DNA from: Phlebiopsis flavidoalba
Lineage: Eukaryota; Basidiomycota; Agaricomycetes; Polyporales; Phanerochaetaceae
Direction: 5' to 3'
NCBI GenBank assembly: GCA_035772785.1
Contig: JAOCPU010000002.1
Coordinates: 744,001 to 808,000, forward strand
Length of the DNA stretch: 64,000 nucleotides
Shown here: positions 13,547-25,725 of the stretch, one piece after another
Layout: each line of letters begins with the position of its first letter
How positions within the stretch are numbered: the stretch's first letter is position 1
Translations under genes and position numbers: made by a program
The notes under the pieces: model-generated
Database searches by the model: none
What the model was told of the DNA's origin: nothing
The model's input: only the letters and a program-made list of their open reading frames with translations

Positions 13547-14995
13547 ATGCACGCTTTTCAGGTCTGTCTCTCGCACGCTCTCTGCGCGACACCCGGGCGA
13601 TGGACTGACTTCCACGCGCGTTAGCAACATTTCTGGGCAGTACGCGACTACCTGAGCCCTGTACGCTGCTTTACGTCCTGTCAAGCTGGACCGTCGCGCT
13701 GAGGCTACGTCTTGAATAGGTTCTGAAGGAGAGCAAAATTCAAAGAACATGGGCGGATTACACCTGGTACGTAGGCTCCTCGCGTCACAGCATGTCACAA
13801 ACTCAACAGATTCGTATTAGAGGAATTCGTTGCTGCGGGTGATTTCTTGACATACAAGTTCCCGGTTTGGACATGGTGCGTACGAGCTACTGTGATACGA
13901 GCGACGGCTTGACTAGAAAGCCTCAGGGAGAAAGCAGATGCAGGGAAGACACGAGATTTCCTCCCAGCGACAAGCAATACCTTATGACCCGTGGAGTACC
14001 TTGCTTGCGCCGCGCGAACGCGCTTGCCTACACGGACGCAGACGAAGACGCGGAGCGACGAATGATATCGTTTGGCGAGCTCTCTTCGACTGGCAAGGAA
14101 GAAGACGAATGGGTTGAGACTCATGCTGGCCGTCCCACGCACGCCGAATCTACTGCGGAAGTCGGGGTTATTGACGATATTCCTGACGTCGACGACCAGT
14201 TATCCCACGCTATGGCTGATGCGTCTATCTCAGCGAAAGGCGGAGAACCGGCAGACATTCCCGACATTGATGAGATTCCTGACATGGAAGAGGAAGGACT
14301 GGAGGATGAGGATGATGCAGCCGTCGCGGCACCCAAGGTATCGTCCCCACCTGCCACCGGTGTAATTGACGGGAGGTGCGTCATACCATCGATTCCAGGT
14401 CTCACTCAGTCTAACCCATGCATGCGTTTACAGTGAAGTCGAGGTAGCGAAAGGGAACCTACTGCAAGTCAGAACATACGACGTCTTAATCTCGTATGAC
14501 AAATATTACCAGACACCAAGACTGTGTTGATCGGCTACGATGAGGTATGTACATTTAACGTATTGTACTGTCACATACGCTTATCATCAGATATATTCAG
14601 AACCGTACTCCCCTCACCCTTCGCAAATCTTCCAAGATATATCAGCCGAACACGCTAAGAAGACTGTCACGATTGAACCCTTCCCACACTCTGGCTCTCT
14701 TCAGGCTGCATCTGTACATCCTTGTCGTCACGCTGAAGTGATGAAGAAGGTCATTGAACGCATGAACGCCAGCGTCATCGAGGAGCAGCAGGCGCAGAAG
14801 AAGGGCTCGAGCGCGGCGGGCGCGAAAGACAAGCAGAAGAAGGGACTTTTCCGGCGCGCAAGCGGGAACAATGTCAAGACAGAGCAGGATGAAGAGATTG
14901 AGGGCATGCGCGTCGACTTCTACCTCGTCGTGTTCCTCAAGTTCATCGCGTCGATTGTTCCCACGATCGAGGTCGACTCCACTACGTCATTCTAA
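13547..14995 (+). CDS. ATG3: ATG3, E2-like conjugating enzyme for Atg8 lipidation
   Basis: Atg3 takes activated Atg8 from Atg7 and transfers it to phosphatidylethanolamine during autophagosome formation. The first exon is five codons (MHAFQ) with a donor at 13562. The second starts at 13625 and reads [13 protein letters not shown], then [10 protein letters not shown] to a GTACGT donor near 13760. Next come [42 protein letters not shown], an acidic region with [14 protein letters not shown], then [20 protein letters not shown] and [20 protein letters not shown]. The catalytic motif is ASVHPCRHA, with cysteine in HPC (about 14720). The C-terminus is [20 protein letters not shown] then VDSTTSF and TAA at 14993-14995. 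One extra A at 13734-13738 and a shift near 13965 break the frame. The basic [15 protein letters not shown] insert lies in the usual variable loop. Confidence 0.95.
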
Positions 14996-16072
14996 TCTTC
15001 CACATCATCCACGATTAACGGCTGGGGGGTCGCTCATTTCTTCTTCGCAACGTCTATTTGCTAGACCTATACCTGGGCTTGTCTTACTTTCCTCAATCAC
15101 GATGTACCAATAAGATGCTCACAATGTGTACATGTAGAATTCCCTGCAATGGAACTGGGAGTAAACGTATGACTATGGACTCTACGTTCACCGATCAAGC
15201 CAGCTGCGAACGGCGTCGTTCTCCCACACAGCACGCGTTTCCAAGAGTTCAATTTGCCCTAGTGACTCGGGCGTAGACGCCGTGTTACTTTACTCCAGAT
15301 CCTCGAGTCAGCATCCCGCCCTTTCCTAGAAACACCGCCTGTAGACCTAGCCAAAAAGTGAAGAATCGGCCTGAAGTAACCGGCCTTGGTCACTAGTGGG
15401 GGTAAAAGTAGATGTGTTAACTGTGAAATAGTTGCAATCTTTGGGCGAGATATGAAATACGTCAATCTGCGAAGATACTTACACTCAGCTTTCCCCTTCA
15501 GGACACCGCGTATATACCGCCACACCTCACGCGTTCAAATCGTCGGCTCTTTCCATCATGACATGTGAGCGTATGCGGATAGTACTAAGGTCCGACAGAG
15601 ACTGATTGAGTACGAGTAGGTGACCCACTCGACAGACGTATTAGGAAACGAGGACATGCGCTGCATCCGGATATTGATGCGCGGAATCTTGCGGGGAGGG
15701 AGACGGGACTCATGGGGATGATCGGGACCGCGCTGGCGGTCTCGGCATCGCGCGAACTGCGGGTACGTCCATCTGCCGATGCTTCCATGTGGACAAGAGC
15801 TCAAAACTCTGTGTGCATAGCAGTCCTGCGCGGCGAGAAGAGTCACAGGAGCGGTTTGGGAAGAACGCTGCGGATAGCCTCGTTCTACTGAGGACAATGG
15901 ACAGTCTTGGGATACAGCTGAGCGTCCTGGCGGTTTGTGCAGTGCGCGAAGGACGAGTATGAATGCAAAAGCTGGGCAAACAAACTCTAACTGCATTTCA
16001 AGATCGGGCGCTACGACGGGCCGTGTGCGATGGCTTCCGTGGCCACCAAAGGGGAACGCGTAGCTTGCGAGG
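14996..16072. other. Region between ATG3 and the DUF6699 gene, possible unrecognised coding
   Basis: The first 550 bp look like 3' flank. On the plus strand 15590-15960 there are protein-like pieces in shifting frames, for example TGLMGMIGTALAVSASRELR and ERFGKNAADSLVLLRTMDSL. These could be a short gene, but no start, stop or splice chain can be fixed and no family is recognised. Minus-strand frames of 89 and 188 residues here look like shadows. Confidence 0.3.
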
Positions 16073-16080
16073 TATAAAAT
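16073..16080 (+). promoter_or_regulatory. TATA box of the DUF6699 gene
   Basis: TATAAAAT lies 70 bp before the ATG at 16143, followed by a pyrimidine-rich leader with CACC and CATCCCTCAGC just before the start. Spacing fits a fungal core promoter. Confidence 0.6.
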
Positions 16081-16142
16081 GGGTGTGTGCTCCTGTGAGC
16101 TCGGCTTAGCACTTTCTCTCACCTACACCCACATCCCTCAGC

Positions 16143-16811
16143 ATGGTAGCCGGACCCAAGCCAGCTTATGTTCCACTCGCTCAGCCAATAGGCATAATGA
16201 TGCCATTACCCGCGTACCCCCAGACAAACATGCCATATCTCTACGCAATGCCGTCAAGGCGTCCCAGTGAGTGTACATCTACACTGCTAGAATATCATGG
16301 CACTCACCATTTGTGCCAGATAACATTAGGCCAGACACCATAGCCCCGCATATGGACGCGAAAGGCACTCCAATTCGCATTGACCTTCGGAGAGACCCAC
16401 CTGCAGCGTGACGAGCACCCCCTGGCCGCGGGATACAGCCTGTTTGCGAAGCCCGTAAAAGACATCCGGCTCGTTTGTCGCGATTTCCCGTGGGAAATCC
16501 AAATCAAGGGCGATTGGGTGACCTGCGGACTGGTTGTGGAAACGTCTGCACGAGACCATGCGGGAGCGTATCACCAGCGCGGAGTGGGCGTTGATTGCGC
16601 GAGACAACAGCCGGAGAAAGGCGATTGAGAAGGCGATGAGCAAGCGATTGGAGGCGAATCCGAAGGATGCTGCAGTGCTTTTGCGGATAGAACTACCTTG
16701 GAGACATGACGTTTTCAAGGGACTGGAGAATGGTTTTATGACTCTTATGTGGAGAAGGCATCGATGCCTGGGGAAGACAGCGGAGCGGAGAGACATTGGT
16801 TGTACGCTTAG
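16143..16811 (+). CDS. DUF6699 domain protein
   Basis: DUF6699 is a domain of unknown function expanded in basidiomycetes. The start at 16143 gives a Pro-rich N-terminus (MVAGPKPAYVPLAQPIG). An intron with donor GTGAGT near 16267 and acceptor CCAG near 16320 follows. The domain begins with DTIAPHMDAKGTPIRIDLRR. After a frame change it continues with HPLAAGYSLFAKPVKDIRLV, the characteristic DFPWEIQIKG segment, then TSAEWALIARDNSRRKAIEK and KGLENG. The end probably reads DSYVEKASMPGEDSG and stops at TAG 16809-16811. The whole protein would be about 200 residues, usual for a single DUF6699 domain. At least three frame changes interrupt it. Confidence 0.75.
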
Positions 16812-18639
16812 GGCGAAGATGAGGCCGTACTTGTTTTCACGAGACGAGAAACAGTATCCTACATCCATGGTGTAATTGTTGTTAAGTTGTAAGAATATAA
16901 TGATTGTGATGATAGGACAAGCTTTTGCCGGGAATACCGTCGACGAGTTCACACCTCCAAAGTTCGAGGCTCTGAATATTTTCCTGACTCCCAATGCAGC
17001 TACTTAACAACTCGATGGCTGATGAGGCGCTTGTAGTGTAAGCGGTATTACCTAATACTACCAGTCGTTCAGTAAACCCATACCACTTTTATCGTGTGCT
17101 TGACGACAATTGTATTGGCTCTTTGAAAAGCTATAAATGAATACGCAGATCGGAACCACTTGCACCGGGACGTCTCAGTAACGAAGATTCTTGCTAGCCT
17201 AAGTTGAACACTCCCACCACTTGATCAACGCAAGTCACAGAACAAATCCCAGTCGATGTTAAACTGCAGAAATCCTTTCTCATACTCTCTAGAGCTGTGT
17301 GGCAAATTTTAGCATACGTTGTAGTTCATAATCTGAATTTTATCCTGATCGAACATGATTTATTCAAGACCTTCAATACGACCAGCTGCTCACATGCACG
17401 GTATTGGGCACTCGCGAACGGTTTTCAGAACGGCAGCGCACATTAACGTCTATTGTAGGGTGCATGTTTGATTTATATTTCGGAAAACACTGTAACCGCA
17501 TTCAGCTTAAGCTTTCTGACGATTTGATTGGCCGCTGTTTCCTACGGCTAACGTTTATTGAATGACGATCAACAACGGGACCCTCCGTGCGAAACGACGA
17601 CCATTCAGTCGCGCCTGCTCCGCTTACAGGGTGTGCTGATTCTACACCAATACGAGCCGTACGGTTCCCAGCGGAATAAAAGGCCCATTCAAACTTTGCC
17701 GTCAGCTGTTCGGACTGCTATGCTGTTCTTGGGTTCCTGTCAATCGCCACCAATACCCGTCGCGCAGTTTCAGGTTTCGGAACTCATGACGTCTGGCGAA
17801 GTATATAGCTAGGAGACGTTGTGTGTGTTCTAACACCTTTTTCTCCCTCCTCCCCCGTGCCGTCCTCTCCTGCGCATATAGGTGTCTCTCTTCCACCTAG
17901 AAATCGGCACAATTGCTCGTGAGACCGTATCGCGCGTCTCCGTGCCGTCCGGCGATAGATAAAGCGCTATAAATGCGCCCCAAAGGGAAAGAAATATTCC
18001 CGGAAGGACGAAGGATACAGCCAATGAGTCGGTGCCAGCAGGATATGTTTTATCGCGTCGCGGGGCGTGCTGACGGCATGTTGCGCAGGGTACTGGCGTC
18101 GGCGACCACCAGCCGCGCGTGACCTGGACGTCGGGTTTGACAAAGCCTAGGAAATTTGGCTGCATAATGTGCATGCATTTTCGCAGGCGTGTCTCTTTGT
18201 CACCGTCCGGCGCACCCGAGCCCCAGCGCTCTCGAGGAGCCTGTGCGCTGCTCGCCATGGGACACGACTATGACATGCGACGCAATAAAAACGTCGAGGT
18301 CTTGAGTCGTCGAGGAGGACTCTGTTGCGTGCCAGGGGCTGTTCGAACAGAGACCAATGGGGAGGGGCGGGGAGAGCGAACGCGGATAGCCATGTTACGT
18401 ACCATGTCCCCCCGCCGGGTCCCGTTATAATTTGGCGCCCCAAGACCCGGCACCCGGCGCGGCGGCGCAACGCGTCGCGCGCTTCCCCTTAGTCAATCCA
18501 CGTGGATGCGGGGTAAGAGAGTGCCCCTCCTCGGTGTCTCCCCGCGGTGTGCGGCGCCGGAGTGTCCTCAAAGGGACCCGTATTTGACCTCCCATATCTC
18601 CCAGTTTTCTCCCTTGAACCTCAAACCACCATCTTCGCC
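16812..18639. other. Intergenic region upstream of cytochrome c peroxidase
   Basis: 16.8-17.5 kb is AT-rich with no coding signal. 17.5-18.6 kb is more GC-rich and contains CTATAAAT near 17966 and TTATAATTT near 18424. These are possible core promoter elements for the peroxidase gene at 18640, but the distance of the first is large. CCAAT-type boxes occur near 17527 (ATTGG) and 18021 (CCAAT). No gene or repeat is supported. Confidence 0.45.
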
Positions 18640-20128
18640 ATGTCCTTCGCAGCGCTGCGCGCATCTGTCCGCAAGACGGCCCTCTCGGCGCCTCCAAGGC
18701 TGCCAGGACACGCACCACCTTCCGCGCGTCTGCTTCCGCAGATACTCGACCGAGACCCCGCCTCCTAAGTCCTCCAACACCACCCTCTACGCGGGGCTGG
18801 GTGCCGCCGCCCTCGGCGGTGTCGCATTCTGGATCTTTACTTCCGACTCGGACTCGGCAAAGGTTGCGGGCACCGCTGTCAAGTCGGGTGCTCAGGCAGC
18901 AAGGTCGCCGCCAACTTCGTTCCCACGAAGGAGGACTACATCAAGGTGCGTATCTCGTTGCAAAGGGCACTCCTGGAATTTTCTGAATAAAACCCCACGT
19001 CCAGGTCTACAACAGGGTCGCTGAAATCATGGACGAGGGGACGGCGATAAGGATACGATGGTAAAGGTCCCCACGCCGCTTGCGGTCATACCGGTAATTG
19101 CTAACCGACTGTTCAGACGGCTCCTACGGCCCCGTTTTCCTTCGCTCGCATGGCATTTCGTCAGGTACCTACGACAAAGTGACACACAAGGACCGGTGGC
19201 AGGTATGTGCTTACCTGCCTATTATGCTATCTACGCGAGGCTTACACACCCTTTCCAGCAACTATGCCACCATGCGTTTCGCCCCTGAGTCTCTGCACGG
19301 TGCCAACGCCGGCATGTGTTGGGCGGCTTGGAACGGTCCCGCCCCGCTACCCGAGTGGCTCATGGATGCAAATAAAAGCAGGAGTTCCCCCGTGGATCTC
19401 GTACGGCGACCCTGGACGCTCGGCGGCGTCGCCGCGGTGCAGGAGATTGGGCGGGCCCAAGATCCCCTGGCGCCCCGGCCGCATCGACGGCTTCGCGGTA
19501 AGCAGGCGAACGCCCGACGGCCGTCTCCCCGACGCGAGCCAGGGCGGCGACCACCTGCGCAAGATCTTTGGCCGCATGGGCTTCAACGACCAGGAGATTG
19601 TCGCGCTCTCGGGCGGACACGCCCTTGGCCGCTGCCACAGCACGCGCTCGGGATACGAGGGGCCCCTGGACGTTCTCGCCGACGACTCTGACGAACGACT
19701 TCTTCAAGCTCCTGTTTGACGAGACGTGGTTCTGGAAGAAGTGGGAGGGCTCCCCCCCCCCCAAGCAGCTTGAGGACAAGAAGACCCGCTCGCTTATCAT
19801 GATGCTCCCGTAAGTCATTTGTCTATAACCTGTATGCTTTGTGAGTTTCTGAACCACTATTAACAGCACCGACTACGTACTCGTCCAAGACAAGTCTTTC
19901 AAGAAGTACGCCAAGGCCTACGCCAAGACCAGGACCTCTTCTTCAAGGAGTATGTGTGCTCACCCCTCTTCTTTTCCCCCATATCTGACCGCCTCGCCTC
20001 CAGCTTCTCCGCCGTAGTCGCGAAGCTCTTTGAGCTCGGTGTACCGAGCACAGCACAGTGTTTTCGTCTCCTCCGAGCCGTGGACGCTGCCCACCGTCGA
20101 CGAGCAGAAGGATGCCAAGTCGGCGTAA
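18640..20128 (+). CDS. CCP1: Cytochrome c peroxidase, mitochondrial
   Basis: A class I haem peroxidase that reduces hydrogen peroxide with electrons from cytochrome c in the mitochondrial intermembrane space. The start [12 protein letters not shown] begins a basic transit sequence containing [12 protein letters not shown] hydrophobic segment [15 protein letters not shown] (about 18795-18840) then fits the usual inner-membrane sorting signal. Mature-domain landmarks: [16 protein letters not shown] sequence near 19000, the distal-histidine motif LAWH at about 19146-19157 followed out of frame by [63 protein letters not shown], the proximal-histidine motif [37 protein letters not shown] and [15 protein letters not shown]. 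It ends KDAKSA and TAA at 20126-20128. Several introns and at least six frame changes are present, including a C8 run at 19755. Confidence 0.95.
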
Positions 20129-20439
20129 TTAAGATGGTGTATATGCGGTGCCTAGACGTGAGGTCTCTGCCTGATGGGGGACCTCTAGAAAATGCCGCGG
20201 GTGTCCGTGGATGTATGCGTGTGGTATGCTGTCCTTGCTATCTAGTCCCATGTGTTCGATTGCTTTATTATGTATTTTAGTCAGTGCTTGGAAATATGAT
20301 TGTTTTGCTCTAAGTAGTTGCCCTCTGGGCCATAACGATCTGTGGCTGATATAATTGTCGCTCGAATAGGCCAATCATGAACAACATTTTTATTTCGAAC
20401 CACACACAGGAAATATGGCACTTGTCATCGACCCCTTCT
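20129..20439. other. Convergent 3' flank between CCP1 and DUF1479 gene A
   Basis: The intervening sequence separates two convergent genes. No RNA gene or repeat is seen in it. Confidence 0.5.
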
Positions 20440-22261
20440 TTCAAGCAGTCAGCTTCGACAGTGAAGCCATCGCCTTTCGTGCCAACAGGGTCTACGATAT
20501 CGTCTACAGTGCCGATACCGACGAACCCGGCCTCGCCCTGCCACTGCGGGAAGTCTGAAGGGGGAACACCCTTCAGGAAGCTTTCTTTCTGGTGCGAGAC
20601 GTATGCTGCATTTGCTGGGGTGTATGGCACAGCCGGGACTATACATGACTACGCGGCAATGACAATTGAATTCAAGGAATATTGGAGAGAAGAACAGACA
20701 TACCACACGAGTCCAAGGAGCCGGTATGTGCGGCCTCGACGGCATGAATCAAATCCTGGGTGGGGATGAGTACGTATGCAAGGCAAAAGAGATGTGGTAC
20801 GCACACAGTGCCAGAAGACCATGTCACCCCGGAGCAACGCGCGGGACACTAATCATGGCGGTTTCGAGCCTTAGGTGCGGATGCGACTTGGTATTGCGGC
20901 CTCGGTCCACTGAAGCCCTTTTCGAGGGCGAATATGCCAGGGAAGTCGGCAGCGGAGGTATCTGACGTGGTGTTCAGCGTGTGGGTTGCCAGAGTCTAAG
21001 AGTTGAGTGACGTACCAAATTTCCAGTTCTTTGGGTCAAATAGCTCCGACTCGGTCAGGTCTTCGGAGAGCGGCGGCGTAAAGAACGGGCGAAGAATGAT
21101 GTAGGCGTTTGAGAGTATGAGATTGGGAAAGACCTGGAGTGTGCCTTCACTCGGTGCGGTGTCGCTACATGTGAGATCAATCCCAGTGCTGAATATTGTG
21201 ACGTCTCGCTTGTTTACCTGAGAGCCAACCACCCTTGGAATGCTCTGAAAATGGATGTCTATCAACTAGATCAGTCGGGCATGGATAGGGGAAGTATTGT
21301 AAATCTACCTTGTTCGACTTCTGTACAGCGAGCTCCTCGCGTCAACACGCCTCTCGAGATCATAAGGGTCATGCTCCCTCCAGTCCCCGCGGAAAATCTC
21401 GTCAAAGCAGCTCCGAAACGCCTCGGTCCTCCCAAACGCTCGATGCTGCCCCCGTCAATGTGCGGCGGCAAGTTGTGCCACACACTGCCGGGGCGGCGGA
21501 TGCGGAACCGGTCTGCGTAGCTTAGCGGTGTGGCCAAGTCGACGTCTGCTGGTGCTCCCTGGTTCTTCCCATGATAGAATTGGTGCAGCCACACGCTTGC
21601 TGCCAGCACGTTTGGATGTGCGCGTGCGCGAACCTGGGGCTTTGTCCAACTGAAAAAAATAATTAACAGTTTGTTATTGTGATAGACAGTGGGGACGATA
21701 CGAACTACAACTGGAAAAATTGTTTATCGTTTTCAGGATAACCTGCGAGAGCACCTTGAGCATAACATATGTTGGTAGCATGAGAGAGCGGTACCTTCGA
21801 CAGGATTAGTTTTGACATAATCGCTAAGCTCCTCTTTCCATGCACGCGCTTCGGCATCGTCGACAACATTCCGAATCACGACACATCCTTTCCGCCGAAT
21901 TGTGTCCAGCAGCGACGGCTCAATTCTTGCCAAATCTGAGAACTCAACTTGAGGGATACCCTAAGCAATTACACGCGGGTGAACTCCCGCTCTGTTCATA
22001 GGTTAGTATTTGTGCAACTCACCTCAGAGCTCTGGTCTTTGACGCTTCGGGTAGCTTTATCTAGCTCGGTGAGTATGTCAGCCCCATGACTCCGTCGCAT
22101 GCTTCTCAAAATCTGGATAAGAGGATGCAAATCTCCTGCTTGATATCAGCAAAGCGAGGACGGGCAAGGTCCAAAACTCAGGCTGCGACATCTGAGCTAG
22201 CTAGCGTGCTGTCGTCCGCCGCGGCGTTGGGAAAACCAAGTCAAAGTCGCCCACGGGTCAT
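20440..22261 (-). CDS. DUF1479 family protein, copy A
   Basis: DUF1479 proteins (bacterial YbiU and fungal relatives) belong to the iron(II)/2-oxoglutarate oxygenase-like fold; the fungal substrate is unknown. Minus-strand landmarks in order: the probable ATG at 22259-22261, SSYPDFEKHATESWGADI, LTELDKATRSVKDQSS, RRKGCVVIRNVVDDAEARAW followed by KEELSDYVKTNPVEG, RAHPNVLAASVWLHQFYHG, LATPLSYADRFRIRRPG, the metal-site segment LPPHIDGGSIERLGGP (HID is the expected His-x-Asp), NAYIILRPFF, DPKNWKFG, an AEYTGK-type region and the end NAAYVSHQKESFLKG plus PPSDFPQWQGEAGFVG. Short introns separate the exons and several frame changes occur. Copy B lies directly upstream in the same orientation. Confidence 0.85.
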
Positions 22262-22814
22262 GCAGTATTGGACCATGTATTTATACACGCCAGGCATCCT
22301 GCGTGCGATTAAGATGCCTCTTAAGTGAGTTCACGAGCCAGTTCTATGCCATAGCTGCATCGGTCACAAGGCACAGGATCAGCAATTTCATAGACGGGGC
22401 ATGGACGGCACGAGGTAGAGATATCTAGGTTGAGGTGGTCAGCGGGTCGCGCGATCTCGAGGGTCGATGAGGCGTGGGTATGGTACAAGGTGATTCGGGG
22501 AGTCGTGCTTACAGTTTGTGGACTCGGATAACACCCATTCAACAAACTCTGGAGCAACTTGAAGATATTAAAGCTCATAGACAGGCGCCTGAATCCAAAA
22601 CGTGAGCACGGTTTTCCCACGGACTGCATGGCACTCGGATGGCCGTATATCGTCAGTGCTATTCAATCGCAAAACATTCAGATTGAAATCGTGATTCACC
22701 ACCAACGGTTTAACTCATGGATGGAGCGTATTGTGTATATTACATACGTGACACCACCGCTTCACGTTGCATCGTGAACATATTTGGGTATGAAAACTCA
22801 ACAACACTTGCCTA

Positions 22815-24821
22815 GTTTACATTCAAGCCCAGCAGCCCCGACAGCGAAGCCCATTGCCTTCCGTCCGATAGGTCCACGATATCGTACTATACGGTTTTGC
22901 TCGCCGCGACCGGATGAACTCCGCCTCGCCCTCCCATTTGGGAAAAGTCGTTATGGAGGAGGGATCCCCTTCACGAAGTTTTCTCACCTCTGACGTCGAA
23001 ATGTAGTCGGCGTTCATACGGGGTGTAAGGGACGGCCGGGATATACATAAACTAGACATTAAATCAGGGTAAAAGAGATGTATTGCAGAAAAATTCATAC
23101 CGCAAGAGTCCTCTTTGCCGGTGTGCTCGATTTCGACAGCATGAATCATATCCTGAAAACAGTCAGATATATGTCGTACGTCCGCGAGGAAGGATATAAT
23201 ACACAGTGCCAGAACACCATGTCGCCTGGCGCGACCTTCGGAACGCTGACCATCGTCTTTACCTGGTCGAGCCTTAGATGCGGGGATGAGTTCGTCGTCT
23301 TCGGTATGGTGTCCACTGAATGCTTTCCCAATAGAGTAAATTCCGGGGAGGAAATCCTCGAACGATGGGTATCTGTGGCATGGCGCCTCAGGGTCAACTG
23401 TCGTAGAGGGCCGAGTCTCCGGACACACCGAACTTCCAATTCTTCGCGTCAAAACAGCTCCGCCTCGTGATAAGCCCTCGGACAAAGGCTTGAAAAAATG
23501 GTCGAAGAATGATGTACGCAGTTCTTTTTCGAGAGTATGGACATCCTCGGGGGTAAGACCTGGAGTGGCGTGCCCTGGACTTTTTGTGTTGCAGTTTCGC
23601 TACATTCGCGCGTGAATTCAATCCGCGGGTCTTCCAAAGGTATTTACACCATGCGCACTCACCTCAGAGCTAACCAGCCTTGGTACGTTCTGAAAATCGT
23701 AGACTACGCGGACAAATGTGGTCAGGATGGGAGGTAATGATCGGATAACAGGTAGTGTTGACCGACTGTTGTCTTGGTGTTTCTCTGCCAGTACAGACTT
23801 TTTTTTGAGCTCCTTGCGTTGATGCGGCCCTCTAGATCGTATGGATCATGCTGCCTCCAATTACCGCTGAAGTATATCGGCCAAAAGCTATATGTGCGGA
23901 ACGCCTCATCCCTCCCAGCGCTCCCAATGCCGCCACCGTCAACATGTTCCGGAGGATGATTGTACCACTTGTTGCCAGGATGCAGCACTGCGAAAACGGT
24001 CCGCATAGACTGAGCGGTGTGTACGAGGTCTACCACTTTCCCTCGGCGAGCGACTACTTAGAATTTGGACGTTATGATAAAAGTTGTTCAGACCACACGC
24101 ACGCTCGCGGCCAAAGGAACGTTTGGGCATCGCCCACTGCGCACTGCGAACCTGGGGCCTTACTTGGTCCAACGCAGAACAAGTTATGGTCAATTGAACG
24201 GTGTCTAGAGACGGCAAGTATACGAAACAGAATGTACCGTACTATAGCTGGAAGAACTGCATTATCCTCTTCAGGGATACCTGTGTCGGGTCAGAGTGGA
24301 GGACTTGCTGTGTTCGCAATCGACGAGACAGATAAGTAGTATACATCTGGTACAGGTTGTTTGTCTTTACATATTGGGACAGAATCGTCCTTCCATGCAC
24401 ACTGGCTTCAGAGTCCTCGACCTACGTTCCGGATTTCACGACACATCCTTTGCGTCCGCACGGCCTCTAGAACAGAAGCTCAGTCGAGTTGTCCAAGTTC
24501 GGCGAACTATCAACCTTGCGGTATAGACTCTGACGAATGACCAGAAAAAAAAAGAATGAATGTTGACGATGATTGGTTTGGTTCCTGGCCTGGTCGACAT
24601 GAACATCACCTCTGTGCCGTTATTTTTCCCGATCTCCGTTGTAGCTTTGTATCTAGCTCAGCAAGTACGTCAGCCCGGGCAGCTTGAGACACACGTTCCT
24701 CAAAGTCAGGATACGAAGCGGCAATCTGACGCTTGATTTCGGCGAAGCGAGGCGGACAAGGTCCAAATTCCGGACTGTGACATGCTGGGGGGTGGTCGTC
24801 CTGTGGATCCCCTTTCGTCAA
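22815..24821 (-). CDS. DUF1479 family protein, copy B
   Basis: Second member of the tandem pair, with the same order of motifs as copy A. The start at 24821 reads MTKGDPQDD, then PPRFAEIKRQIAASYPDFEE. The metal-site segment here is PPEHVDGGGIGSAGRDEAF (HVD in place of HID), preceded on the same strand by VDLVHTAQSMRTVFAV in shifted frame and followed by SGNWRQHDPYDLEGRINARS. Further on are YSIGKAFSGHHTEDDELIPA in one frame, KTMVSVPKVAPGDMVFWHC in another, AVEIEHTGKEDSC, and a C-terminal FPKWEGEAEFI. It is more fragmented than copy A: stops and frame changes fall in almost every exon, so it may be a decaying duplicate or may suffer from the same sequence errors as the rest of the window. Confidence 0.8.
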
Positions 24822-25380
24822 AGCGTCGTTATGTGGTGGGGAGCTGGACTTTCACAGGGGTTTCGGTCTTCCGGACGACGGAGTTTTGTATTTATGTTCC
24901 TCAGTTCTCCATGCCGGACGACGAGTACGACGCTTCCGAAATGAGTTGGCGGACCGCGCCTGGTGTGATAATGGTGATCACAAGGTATCACTGCACTCCC
25001 ACAGGGAAGGCGTGCATCGCACGAGGTCAACGATCTCGATATCTACAGCCAATGTCTCAGCGAGCTCCAAGGGCCGGTGGCACTTAGCGTTGTGAACATC
25101 CGTGTCCCTCCATAATCGAACATAGCCTCCCCGTCAGAGGTTCGCGACTTGAACTCCAGTAGCCGGTTGGTTGAAGCTTGTAAGCTTGAAGCTTGAAGAC
25201 TCGTCGGCGCGCGCAACCCGACGCAAAAGCTTGTGTTGTTCCACTCGAACGCCTTCCCACTTAGCTCAAGAAACTGGAGATGGACATCATGTGTCACAAC
25301 TATGGCGGGCCGCCTCAGACAGAGGTTTTGCACATGAAAATGCTGATATTCTAAAAAAGGGCCCTGGACGCAAAACAATG
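24822..25380. other. Unresolved region upstream of DUF1479 copy B
   Basis: Protein-like pieces occur on both strands (minus: HLQFLELSGKAFEWNNTSFC; plus: ISTANVSASSKGRWHLAL). I cannot decide the strand. A near-tandem AAGCTTGAAGCTTG-type stretch lies at 25176-25198. Confidence 0.3.
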
Positions 25381-25725
25381 GTTTAGATCGACGGAGCGAA
25401 GAGCGAGGTCACTGTTAATAACGAGTACGGTCAGAATGCAGGACTGGACGCACCGAGCATTGAAAGCGGTAAAATACTCTCCTACGTCGTCACTGCGGTA
25501 GATCAGGCGCTGATTACGTCATCAGGCTTGATTTGACCTTGTCTTATTCAATCTTATAGTTACTGGCACAAACCGTCTTGACTGTCTGAACACCGGTGTT
25601 ACACTATTTGCTGACCGCAGCGTACGAGCTTTTGACAATTCATCTGTCTCGAACTGGGATCTCTTTGCTACGTTGAAGTATCCTAGATGCATAAGAGGCC
25701 TAGTGAACTCACCGCCAGCGGAGTG
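25380..25725 (+). CDS. Unrecognised coding fragment
   Basis: Two plus-strand stretches look genuinely coding. 25397-25530 reads AKSEVTVNNEYGQNAGLDAP then SIESGKILSYVVTAVDQALI. After a short gap, 25557-25745 reads VTGTNRLDCLNTGVTLFADR, then SVSNWDLFATLKYP and, past a frame change, RGLVNSPPAEWSSFSAAL. I do not recognise the family. The fragments may continue a gene whose 5' part lies in 24.85-25.38 kb. There is no signal peptide, membrane segment or named motif. Confidence 0.35.

Noticed and set aside
20377..20769. A plus-strand 130-codon open frame
   Set aside because: It is the shadow of the minus-strand DUF1479 C-terminus, whose conserved blocks read on the other strand.
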